Of a DNA stretch of 6,997 nt, positions 1 to 4,990 are shown piece after piece. The notes below the pieces were generated by a model. The model was not told the DNA's origin and did not search any database. It saw only the letters and a program-made list of their open reading frames with translations. Position numbers and translations under genes: made by a program. Numbering within the stretch: the stretch's first letter is position 1; the number at the start of each line of letters is the position of its first letter. The stretch spans positions 1 to 6,997 of the forward strand of contig DATDCV010000008.1 in assembly GCA_036524155.1 (NCBI GenBank). The letters run 5' to 3'. This DNA is from DATDCV01 sp036524155. GTDB lineage: Bacteria; Verrucomicrobiota; Verrucomicrobiia; Limisphaerales; UBA8199.

Positions 1-2
1 TG

Positions 3-83
3 CCGCAGAAGCTAGCGCGCGAGGGCGTCAGCCCGGAAATTCCGTGGCTCTACAATTTCAAAATTGACTTCCGTTTCAAGTAA
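3..83 (+). CDS. C-terminal end of an unidentified plus-strand protein, possibly an outer-membrane beta-barrel
   Basis: The frame is open from the left edge and stops with TAA at 81-83. It gives 26 residues ending LYNFKIDFRFK. The alternating hydrophobic/polar pattern with aromatics near the end resembles the last strand of an outer-membrane beta-barrel (porin or TonB-receptor type). That resemblance is an inference from one strand. The gene starts outside the window. The next gene, ending at 346, is on the opposite strand, so the two converge across a 262-bp gap. With so little protein the family cannot be named. Confidence 0.5.
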   Translation, partial: PQKLAREGVSPEIPWLYNFKIDFRFK

Positions 84-200
84 GACCCAGGACTCAAAAA
101 ACCGGAAGATGTCAAATTGTTTACCCCTTAAAAATCTCTGCCTTCGGGGTTTGAAGCCCACGCTGCTCATGATTCCCTCCTCATCGGAAGACTTGGATTC

Positions 201-236
201 GCAGCCGGCGCCCAGGAATGACCGGGCGCCGGGCTG
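201..236. repeat. Strong GC-rich hairpin in the convergent intergenic gap
   Basis: The left arm GCAGCCGGCGCCC (201-213) pairs with GGGCGCCGGGCTGC (223-236), giving 13 base pairs with one bulged G. Two further G-C pairs can close the loop. It lies between a plus-strand stop at 83 and a minus-strand stop at 346, where a shared transcription end would fit. No T-run follows on either strand, so it is not a textbook intrinsic terminator. A weaker 7-bp hairpin (GAACATT/AATGTTC, 270-290) lies beside it. No gene is seen in 84-345. Confidence 0.5.
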
Positions 237-345
237 CTCATCGAGGCAAGGACCGCGAGTTGGGCAGGCGAACATTCCCGGTAAATGTTCCCAGGTGATT
301 CGTTTGCCTGAGAGTGCATGAAGGCCTCGGCCTCACTGAGGTTTC

Positions 346-873
346 TCACTCGGCGCCGAGCACGACGCCGTGGATTTCAGAGATCCAGGTCGGCGCTCCC
401 GCGCCGGCCGGCGGTACGACAGCCGGTCCCTGAACGGTAACGTGACCGGAAACTCCGGCGAATGCGCCGGTTCCGTTGGCCAGGGAGCCCGTCTCGTGGA
501 GGTAAACCAGGCCGGGAGTCGAGCCCAGATTGGATTCGAAGCGCCCCAGGATCTCGAGGGTGCCGCCGTCAAAAGTGAGCGTGATCGTCTCACCGCCAAT
601 CATGCCCCCGTTCGGCTTGAATTCGTGCCAGCCTTTGTCAACGAACGTGGCCGTCAGAGGTGCTTGTTTGTCGAATGAGATTAGCGCATGTCCGACCCAG
701 GCCGGACCGCCTGGATACGCAAAATCCAGGGACCCATAGATCGTTCCGGATACTGTTACGCTGCGCCCCTGGCCTTGAGCCTGAGCCTGCGGCGCAGGCG
801 ACAGGAACAACGCGGCGGCGGCAACAGTGGAGGTAACTAGAGCTGCAACGGTTAGTTTGCATCTGATTGTCAT
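346..873 (-). CDS. Small secreted protein, possible beta-barrel (dirigent/allene-oxide-cyclase-like) fold
   Basis: This is a 175-residue exported protein of unknown function. The ATG at 873 is chosen because a purine-rich GAAAGGAAAG lies just upstream, and the protein then begins with a proper signal peptide: a basic start (MTIRCK), a hydrophobic stretch at about 7-25, and an AQA cleavage site near residue 32. An upstream in-frame start at 969 would bury the signal peptide. The mature part is rich in Gly, Thr and Val with beta-type alternation. It contains a GTGAFAGVSG segment (about 134-143), a pattern also found in the last strands of dirigent and AOC-barrel proteins. That fold link is a guess from one motif. 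It has no cysteine after the signal and no catalytic motif I recognise. It lies downstream of the sigma-factor gene on the same strand, 244 bp away, so co-regulation is possible but not shown. Confidence 0.75.
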   Translation of the reverse strand: MTIRCKLTVAALVTSTVAAAALFLSPAPQAQAQGQGRSVTVSGTIYGSLDFAYPGGPAWVGHALISFDKQAPLTATFVDKGWHEFKPNGGMIGGETITLTFDGGTLEILGRFESNLGSTPGLVYLHETGSLANGTGAFAGVSGHVTVQGPAVVPPAGAGAPTWISEIHGVVLGAE

Positions 874-1117
874 AACTTTCCTTTCTGCAGGAGTCACACG
901 TGATGTCGATATCCGTTCCTGACTCCAACCCGGGCAAGCTGCTCTCCCAGCATTGCCACATCCATACATGCGAACTTCAGAAGGAAAAAGTATGGAGCGA
1001 ACCTGGGAATTCTGAGGCGGTGGCCACCGCGAATCGCATCACCCGGCGAGTGCGGCCGGAAGTTAGGCTTAACCCAGAGTCACAAGCAATCGGGACCGGC
1101 GCCAAAATTCGCTGCGG
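874..1117. other. Intergenic gap between the sigma factor and secreted-protein genes
   Basis: These 244 bases contain no convincing open frame on either strand and no strong hairpin or T-run. The only supported element is the Shine-Dalgarno-like GAAAGGAAAG just before the ATG of the secreted-protein gene (about 876-885, minus strand). I could not pick a promoter with confidence. Confidence 0.4.
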
Positions 1118-1606
1118 CTAGGCGGAACGCCTGATCTCGATCGACAGCCACGCCCGGGCGTAGGCCCACCATTCCTTGGCCGTGGGCACGGCGATTTCCA
1201 GCACCTCCGCCGCTTCCCCGAAAGTCAGCCCGGTGAAGTATCGCAGTTTGACCAGTTCCGCTTTGCGCGGATCGACTCGGGCAAGTTTCTCCAACGCTTC
1301 GTCCACCGCCAGCAATTCCTCATCTGGTGCAACTGCGACGGGGATTTCGATCTCCTCAGCGCTAACCCGGACGGCTCCACTGCCGCGTTTAAGGGCAGTG
1401 CGCGAGCGTGCGCGTTCTATCAGGATCCGCCGCATCGCTTCGGCGGCCGCGGTGAAAAAGTGGGCGCGGTTCTTCCAGGTCGGCTGGGCATCGGCGCCCA
1501 GGCGCAGCCATGCCTCGTGGACGAGGGCCGTGGGTTGCAGCGTTTGAGTGGCGCTTTCCTGCGACATTTTGACGGCCGCAATTTTGCGCAGCTCGTCATA
1601 GACCAA
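1118..1606 (-). CDS. ECF-type RNA polymerase sigma factor (TIGR02999-like), 5' end apparently frameshifted
   Basis: The protein is a sigma factor of the extracytoplasmic-function class, which directs RNA polymerase to target promoters. Counted from the TTG at 1606 it has 162 residues. Region 2 is seen as TALVHEAWLRLG (26-37) and AHFFTAAAEAMRRILIERAR (48-67). Region 4 is seen as DEALEKLARVDPRKAELVKL (102-121), then the helix-turn-helix FGEAAEVLEIAVPTAKEWW and the ending ARAWLSIEI. Family members run about 185-190 residues, so about 25 are missing. The same frame stays open and family-like just before the TTG (GEPAAGEKLWRL), but it has no ATG, GTG or TTG before a stop at 1694. The usual N-terminal helix appears instead in another frame (see 1607-1686). 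The gene is therefore either broken, mis-assembled, or starts unusually. No anti-sigma gene is adjacent. Confidence 0.8.
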   Translation of the reverse strand: MVYDELRKIAAVKMSQESATQTLQPTALVHEAWLRLGADAQPTWKNRAHFFTAAAEAMRRILIERARSRTALKRGSGAVRVSAEEIEIPVAVAPDEELLAVDEALEKLARVDPRKAELVKLRYFTGLTFGEAAEVLEIAVPTAKEWWAYARAWLSIEIRRSA

Positions 1607-1686
1607 CCGCCATAATTTCTCGCCGGCCGCGGGCTCGCCATGGCTCCAACAAGAAGTTGGCGAATTAATACTTTGCGAGCGTTCAC
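1607..1686 (-). pseudogene. Displaced 5' segment of the ECF sigma factor gene
   Basis: A GTG at 1684-1686 opens a frame reading VNARKVLIRQLLVGAMAS, which looks like the N-terminal helix of TIGR02999 sigma factors (the usual LL..A...G.. pattern). After AMAS this frame loses similarity, and the main frame picks up as GEPAAGEKLWRLVYDEL. The switch falls at GGCGAGC (1636-1642). Loss of one copy of a tandem GGCGAGC would produce exactly this junction: restoring seven bases gives QLLVGAMASGEPAAGEKLW. The ancestral tandem copy is inferred, not seen. Confidence 0.5.
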
Positions 1687-1715
1687 CTGGCTCTCAATTT
1701 ACCCCGTCTCTGCAA

Positions 1716-1731
1716 CTCGGTTCCGACCGAG
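1716..1731. repeat. Small hairpin upstream of the sigma factor gene
   Basis: CTCGGT and ACCGAG form a perfect 6-bp stem around a TCCG loop, about 30-45 bases upstream of the probable GTG start of the sigma gene. It has no T-run. It could be structure in the sigma mRNA leader or part of an operator, but nothing further supports a role. Confidence 0.25.
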
Positions 1732-1780
1732 CAGGCCTGTTGAGGTGATGATAATCCATCCCGGGATTCGGCCAATCCTT

Positions 1781-1852
1781 TTGGAATGAAGCCCTTTGTT
1801 AGAGTCCCGGTCTGTTAAGCCGGAGTTACGGGTTCGACTCCTGCGATCCGAC
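1781..1852 (+). pseudogene. Degenerate tRNA-Asn(GTT)-like sequence
   Basis: The segment folds as a recognisable tRNA. The anticodon arm is canonical: CCGGT/GCCGG stem with the seven-base loop CTGTTAA, giving anticodon GTT (Asn). The T-loop is TTCGACT on an ACGGG/CCTGC stem with one mismatch. The acceptor TTGGAAT/GATCCGA (1781-1787 with 1845-1851) pairs at six of seven positions, two of them wobble. The D-arm is poor: GCCC/GAGT has a C-A mismatch, the loop lacks the GG pair, and A14 and T8 are missing. No CCA is encoded. This fits a decayed tRNA or a tRNA fragment carried by an integration event. A functional but odd tRNA is less likely. It lies between two minus-strand genes and is oriented against them. 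Confidence 0.55.
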
Positions 1853-1886
1853 GCAGTGTTTTGCCCGACGTTGTCGTCCCGGGTGT

Positions 1887-2516
1887 TTACTCGGAGTCGT
1901 CGCGAGTGGCTTCCAGAGGTGCCACGTGCCCGTCCATAAAAACAACATTCTTGCCGGGTTTGGGCGGACGAGGGTGAAAATCGTCGTAATCGAGCAAGAG
2001 CGGAGTCGTTCCTGGAGGGAACGTGAGGAAGAAGTTCGTAATTCCGCCGGAGAGGTCCCCTGGCTGCAATAACAGGAAGGCGGTGTCGGTTCGGGTTTCA
2101 TCAATGCGATACCCGTTCAGCTCGGCATTCCATTCGTAACTCGAGCCTTCGGCGGCGAATCGACCCCTCTTATCGACCGGGCATTTGAAGACCGTTGCAC
2201 CGTTTGAGTTCGTGCCGGTGGTTCTGCCAACGTAACTCGCCAGGACATCGCAGATACGCGGTAACGGGTTCTGGGGATCGATTGGTTGCGTAGGAAGGAT
2301 CTCCGCACTCGGCAAGCGCTGCTGGTTGTCATCGGAATAAACACGGGTGGCAATCCCCAGTTGCCGAAGATTGTTCCGGCAAGCCGTGTTATAGGCTTTG
2401 GTCTTCGAACGGCCCAAAGCGGGCAGCAGCAGGGCGGCCAGGATCGCAATGATAGCGATCACAACGAGCAATTCAATGAGAGTAAAGGCGCGACCGGCGC
2501 ATCCAGTTACGACCAC
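1887..2516 (-). CDS. Type II secretion/pilin-like protein with N-terminal cleavage-methylation domain
   Basis: This 209-residue pseudopilin is of the kind made in large numbers by Verrucomicrobiota and Planctomycetota. After a short leader ending GRA, the signature FTLIELLVVIAIIAILAALL forms the membrane helix (11-30). E15 is the conserved Glu+5, and prepilin peptidase would cut before F11 (Ala at -1). Next come the usual RNNLRQLG segment, a CPVDKRG segment like the CPxD box of the H-X9-DG group, and the C-terminal GKNVVFMDGHV. The His nine residues before DG in that motif is Pro here, with a His four residues further upstream. GTG at 2516 is chosen because it gives a normal short leader. It has no clear Shine-Dalgarno site. 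The frame remains open to 2798, but the extra 94 residues would translate the palindromic repeat. No secretion or pilus assembly genes lie nearby, and the role is unknown. Confidence 0.8.
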   Translation of the reverse strand: MVVTGCAGRAFTLIELLVVIAIIAILAALLLPALGRSKTKAYNTACRNNLRQLGIATRVYSDDNQQRLPSAEILPTQPIDPQNPLPRICDVLASYVGRTTGTNSNGATVFKCPVDKRGRFAAEGSSYEWNAELNGYRIDETRTDTAFLLLQPGDLSGGITNFFLTFPPGTTPLLLDYDDFHPRPPKPGKNVVFMDGHVAPLEATRDDSE

Positions 2517-2529
2517 CTTAGCTTGAACG

Positions 2530-2669
2530 CCTCTCCCTCTCCTACTCTGGAGGAGAGGGCTGGGGAGAGGAGACATACGATAAAACCGGCCGAACCTACA
2601 AGCAAGCCATTCACGAGCTTTACGAACCCCTCTCCCTTGGTCCCTCTCCCCGCAAGCGGGGAGAGGGAG
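2530..2669. repeat. Paired palindromic CCCTCTCC-type repeat element
   Basis: Two copies of a CT-rich palindromic unit flank a 56-base spacer (about 2571-2626). The right unit holds a perfect 13-bp inverted repeat, TCCCTCTCCCCGC at 2641-2653 and its complement at 2656-2668, with only AA between, preceded by CCCCTCTCCC (2627-2636). The left unit holds CCCTCTCCT (2535-2543) and AGGAGAGGG (2551-2559), with an outer CCTCTCC/GGAGAGG pair (2530-2536 and 2564-2570). Elements built on CCCTCTCCC...GGGAGAGGG recur between genes in many bacterial genomes. I class this one as such a mobile or repetitive intergenic element. It ends 14 bases before the chosen pseudopilin start, so it sits in that gene's leader. 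Confidence 0.8.
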
Positions 2670-2838
2670 AATCCCTCCGCCGCTGGTAATAGTATCAGGA
2701 TGCGCCCAGACGCAACGAGGCGACTGGATAGCCAATCGGTTGCGCACTCCTGCGCAGTGGTTGGCCTCAACAGGATATGTTTTCATAAGCAGATTCAAAA
2801 TTCAGTGATCAATGATCGTCGGGTTGAGCTGATATTTC
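2670..2838. other. Rest of the intergenic gap upstream of the pseudopilin, with a hairpin
   Basis: No gene is seen here. The notable structure is at 2731-2765. GCCAA pairs with TTGGC, and inside it TGCGCA (2741-2746) pairs with TGCGCA (2751-2756) around CTCC. It is downstream of the small membrane protein gene and upstream of the pseudopilin on the minus strand. No T-run follows, so a terminator is not supported. Confidence 0.35.
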
Positions 2839-3234
2839 TCATCCTCCGGGGCCATGCCCCTGCCTCGCGAACTGGACCCGTTGTTCCGGAGTGAAGTCGG
2901 TAAACCGCCGATTCGGAACGGGCGGAGCGAGCCGCGCGGGCGAATTGAGCGTCTGGCCGGAGGTGACGCGGTCGCGGATTCGCTGTTCGGTTGCAGGAGT
3001 AGGTTCCCGCGCCATAGTCGCCACGCTGTTGGATTGCCCACTGGCGGGCAACTGCGTGCTCAAGCTTCCACCGCCGACATAAACGCCGGGCTTGGGTTGG
3101 CCATGTGGCATTTTAACGCTGACACCCATGCTCGATTGGTGGAACGCATGCGCGCGCCAGGCCGACCGGGCGAGCCACAATCCACCGGCGGCCAGCAGCG
3201 CCGCTATCGCCAGGAAGAGATGTTTTGCTTTCAT
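2839..3234 (-). CDS. Small membrane-anchored or exported protein of unknown function
   Basis: The protein has 131 residues from the ATG at 3234. A TTG seven codons upstream (3255) is also possible but would only add a few polar residues. A basic start (MKAKH) is followed by a hydrophobic helix at about 6-24 without a convincing cleavage site, so it is probably an N-terminal anchor. The rest is low in secondary structure and rich in Pro, Gly and Gln, with VGGGSLSTQLPASG mid-way and an Arg-rich segment. It ends with a conspicuous FTDFTPEQRVQFARQGHGPGG-like tail that looks conserved or functional. I do not recognise a family. It lies upstream of the pseudopilin on the same strand but 322 bp away, with a repeat element between, so an operon is doubtful. 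Confidence 0.6.
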   Translation of the reverse strand: MKAKHLFLAIAALLAAGGLWLARSAWRAHAFHQSSMGVSVKMPHGQPKPGVYVGGGSLSTQLPASGQSNSVATMAREPTPATEQRIRDRVTSGQTLNSPARLAPPVPNRRFTDFTPEQRVQFARQGHGPGG

Positions 3235-3365
3235 GGTTTTGACTTTTTGACTCAAAGTAATGACTCATTCACTTCCGCCCTGGCATTGTGCACGGATTGC
3301 TGAGAGTTGGCTCCCGATTTGGAACGAAGGCGGAGAATTCTGGTGCGAAGCGCCGGGAAGAAGGA

Positions 3366-3646
3366 ATGAATCTGGTCCACAGCCGAGTCGATTACGTGTT
3401 GCGCGCCGTTTTACCCGGCGGACTGCATGACCCGTTGATGAAGTTGAAGCCCTCTTACTTCTCGAACCAGTTCCCGCCAGCGTACGCGCCGAAACCGGCC
3501 TGCTCGGTGAAGTTTTGGAAGGAACACGGCACGTTGCCGCCAGCGGTGAATGCGGTGGATTTGATTAGAAGGCGGCGGAGCGCTATTTCGGGAAGGAGGA
3601 GACGGTTGCCGCCGGGCGAGTGGTCGTCGAAGCGGCTAACCCATAG
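3366..3646 (+). pseudogene. Unrecognised plus-strand gene broken by an apparent one-base deletion
   Basis: From ATG 3366 (preceded by GGGAAGAAGGA) the frame reads a plausible protein: MNLVHSRVDYVLRAVLPGG, then PSYFSNQFPPAYAPKP and EHGTLPPAVNAVDLI. At about 3567 this frame turns into an Arg-run (RRRRSA...RRRR). The frame one base away then reads KAAERYFGKEETVAAGRVVV and stops at 3644-3646. Adding one A to the ATTAGAAGG at 3564-3572 joins them as NAVDLIRKAAERYFGKEE. GC at third positions is high in each frame on its own side of the break. The uninterrupted protein would be about 93 residues. A minus-strand open frame over 3455-3652 shares the same third positions, so strand choice is not certain. 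No family is recognised. The gene converges on the fragment ending at 3674. Confidence 0.45.
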
Positions 3647-3673
3647 ATTGGGCTAAGCGCGTGGCTGTCAGCC

Positions 3674-3919
3674 TCAATTCCCATCAGCAGGCGGAACCGG
3701 CGTCTCAGCTCCTTCTGCCTGGAGGGCGGCGCTCAACTTAGCTTGCTCCGCAGGCGTGCCGGACTCCAGCACCTGGCGCCACTCGTTGCCGATGCGGACA
3801 TACCTCTGCGAACACGTGAGCGTGCTCGGCTCAGGATAATCCCCCTCAGCATAGTGGTACTCAATCTTAAGAATCGCCTCGTCACCGGATACCTCTTCGT
3901 CGAAGATGCGTCGTCGGGG
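3674..3919 (-). pseudogene. 3' end of a minus-strand gene, truncated at a palindromic element
   Basis: An 81-residue open frame ends with TGA at 3674-3676. It reads like real protein: IFDEEVSGDEAILKIEYHYA, then STLTCSQRYVRIGNEWRQVL and a tail ending ETPVPPADGN. It has no usable ATG, GTG or TTG near its beginning. Its upstream in-frame stop is the TGA inside the TCTGACCCC end of the palindrome at 3916-3978. The simplest reading is that an insertion or rearrangement at that element removed the 5' part of the gene. The missing part is not found beyond the element, where a transposase remnant and then the plus-strand antitoxin gene lie. I recognise no domain. The Tyr/Trp-rich middle looks like a small beta-rich domain. 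Confidence 0.55.
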
Positions 3920-3978
3920 TCAGACCGTAGAAAACGCCGTGCGGAATGGATCAAAGTCGACTCTTCTACATCTGACCC
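3916..3978. repeat. REP-like palindrome with GGGGTCAGA ends
   Basis: GGGTCAGA (3917-3924) pairs with TCTGACCC (3971-3978). Inside that, GTAGAA (3927-3932) pairs with TTCTAC (3964-3969). This gives a 14-bp interrupted stem around a loop of about 31 bases. Short elements with GGGGTCAGA/TCTGACCCC ends occur around REP-associated tyrosine transposase genes, and a remnant resembling such a gene lies next to it (4007-4280). The element marks the exact 5' limit of the truncated gene at 3674-3919. Confidence 0.65.
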
Positions 3979-4006
3979 GGGACACAGGACACGGGCCAGC
4001 GCACTT

Positions 4007-4280
4007 TTACCAGCGGTTGTTGAAGGCAAGTGATCCGTTGGCCGATTCGGGCCCGATTGGACCGATGCGAATACTGACCACGCAAGGGGCCACCGTCCTC
4101 AAGCGACCCTATGACGGCGCAGTCGGGTCGAAACTCACCGCCCATCCCGACCGGTCGGCGCAGTTCCTCGGCAATGGTGCGCTCAGCTTTGGCCGGCGCC
4201 GCGTCCAGCCGCGTTTGCCCAAAGTAGTCCTCACCCCCGCCTTCCGAGCGAGCGTCGAGCCGGCATCCGGCTTGCACGTC
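4007..4280 (-). pseudogene. Decayed C-terminal remnant of a REP-associated tyrosine transposase (RAYT, IS200/IS605-like)
   Basis: Read on the minus strand, GGGEDYFGQTRLDAAPAKAERTIAEELRR (4155-4235) resembles the C-terminal part of RAYT proteins: an HYGE-like segment, then KAERxxxEELxRLGW. After EELRR the frame is lost. Similarity returns in another frame as IRIGPIGPESANGSLAF, comparable with the RVHLGTSKSAN.. ending of the family, and it stops with TAA at 4007-4009. At least one frameshift and the whole catalytic Y1 domain (HUH motif and tyrosine) are missing. Assignment rests on remembered family patterns without an alignment. The neighbouring TCAGA-ended palindrome supports it. These enzymes mobilise or maintain REP sequences, but this copy cannot be active. 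Confidence 0.45.
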
Positions 4281-4300
4281 TGAGACGGGGAAGACATACT
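4272..4300 (+). promoter_or_regulatory. Possible promoter of the toxin-antitoxin pair
   Basis: TTGCAC (4272-4277) and CATACT (4295-4300) are 17 bases apart, a sigma-70-like arrangement with 3 of 6 and 4 of 6 consensus matches. Transcription would then start at or next to the ATG at 4307, which would make the message leaderless. The only purine-rich stretch (GGGGAAG, 4287-4293) is too far from the ATG to be a good ribosome site, which agrees with that idea. Weak evidence. Confidence 0.25.
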
Positions 4301-4306
4301 GTCAAT

Positions 4307-4507
4307 ATGAGCACAGAGGTGATCGAGCAGAAACTGGCCGAGCTCGCGCGTCGCGTCGCGGCTCTGGAAGCAAAGACCGGCGCCAAGCCGATGGCCAAAG
4401 ACTCTTGGCGCGAGGCGGTCGGAGCGATGAAGGATTCCGATCTATTCGAGGAAGCATTGCGGCTTGGGGCAGAGTGGCGGGCCAGTGCCAGTGCGAGTGG
4501 CCGATAG
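4307..4507 (+). CDS. Antitoxin-like coiled-coil small protein (VapB position)
   Basis: The protein has 66 residues from ATG 4307. Residues 5-23 (VIEQKLAELARRVAALEAK) form a short heptad-type coiled coil. The C-terminal half carries DSWREAVGAMKDSDLFEEAL then RLGAEWR, the W..xxG.xxDxxxFxEAxxxGxxxR pattern found in small partners of PIN toxins, where this segment usually wraps the toxin's active site. No AbrB, RHH, HTH or Phd DNA-binding domain is visible, unlike classical VapB. It may dimerise by its coiled coil and leave autoregulation to another factor. The stop TAG at 4505-4507 lies four bases before the toxin ATG, so the two genes are surely cotranscribed. The role is inferred from context and C-terminal pattern. 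Confidence 0.75.
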   Translation: MSTEVIEQKLAELARRVAALEAKTGAKPMAKDSWREAVGAMKDSDLFEEALRLGAEWRASASASGR

Positions 4508-4511
4508 CCCG

Positions 4512-4934
4512 ATGTACGCAGTCCTGGATACAGACCATTTCTCGGAACTGGTGCGGGGTTCACTCGCCGGTGGGCACCTTCGGGACGAAGTCGAAGGCCG
4601 GCGAGCCCAGGTTTTCGTTACCGTTATCACTGCCCAGGAGACGTTTGAAGGCTGGTTCGCCCTCATCAATCGCCAGAAGGCGGGGTTAGCGCAAACTCCC
4701 GCCTACACTCAGTTCCTCAAAAGTTTCGAAACATTGGTGAAGTTCGCCATCCTGCCGTTCGACGAGGATGCGGCTCGTGTCTTTGAGCGGCTTCAGGAAC
4801 AGCGCATTCGCATCGGGACGATGGATCTCAAGCTCGCCTCGATCTGCCTGGCACACGAGGCGACACCGCTCACTCGCAATGTCGTTGATTTTGCCAAGGT
4901 CCCGGACCTCCGCGTGGAGAACTGGTTGGAGTAA
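4512..4934 (+). CDS. vapC: PIN-domain ribonuclease toxin (VapC family)
   Basis: This 140-residue single-domain PIN protein would cleave RNA in a Mg-dependent way unless held by its antitoxin. The start at ATG 4512 gives the standard MYAVLDTDHFSELVRG beginning. GTG codons at 4491 and 4497 would overlap the antitoxin and add non-conserved residues. The acidic active site is visible: D6 (and D8) in LDTDH, E43 in TAQETFEGW, D105 in GTMDLKLASICLA, and D126 in TRNVVDFAKVPDLRVENW. Length and motif order match complete VapC proteins, so it looks active. It follows its probable antitoxin by four bases and ends 56 bp from the convergent response-regulator gene. Confidence 0.9.
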   Translation: MYAVLDTDHFSELVRGSLAGGHLRDEVEGRRAQVFVTVITAQETFEGWFALINRQKAGLAQTPAYTQFLKSFETLVKFAILPFDEDAARVFERLQEQRIRIGTMDLKLASICLAHEATPLTRNVVDFAKVPDLRVENWLE

Positions 4935-4990
4935 ATCAGTTTGCGGACGCCGAGGCAACAAACAAGGTGAGAGGCGAGGACCAAGCGTGC
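4935..4990. other. Short convergent gap between PIN toxin and response regulator
   Basis: The 56 bases between the two convergent stops contain no hairpin plus T-run on either strand. A terminator is expected at such a junction but is not visible. Confidence 0.4.

Noticed and set aside
167..349. Small minus-strand frames in the first intergenic gap
   Set aside because: They have no ribosome site, low-complexity content, and overlap a strong hairpin. No recognisable protein.
874..969. Longer start for the secreted protein at 969
   Set aside because: It would put 32 non-conserved residues before the signal peptide. The ATG at 873 has a good ribosome site directly upstream.
2627..2670. CRISPR-like repeat
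   Set aside because: Only two imperfect palindromic units with one spacer, CT-rich with internal symmetry, and no further units or cas genes. It fits an intergenic palindromic element instead.
2731..2765. Intrinsic terminator after the small membrane protein gene
   Set aside because: The stem is interrupted and no T-run follows on the minus strand.
2517..2798. N-terminal extension of the pseudopilin frame to 303 residues
   Set aside because: The extension translates the palindromic repeat (LPLPACGERDQGRG and SPLPSPLLQSRRGRG) and would place the prepilin cleavage site more than 100 residues from the N-terminus, unlike any normal leader.
3455..3652. Minus-strand open frame with protein-like reading (NRLLLPEIALRRLL, FTEQAGFGAYAGG)
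   Set aside because: It has no start codon, is bounded by stops, and shares third-codon positions with the plus-strand frame, so its GC bias may be a shadow. It is not fully excluded.
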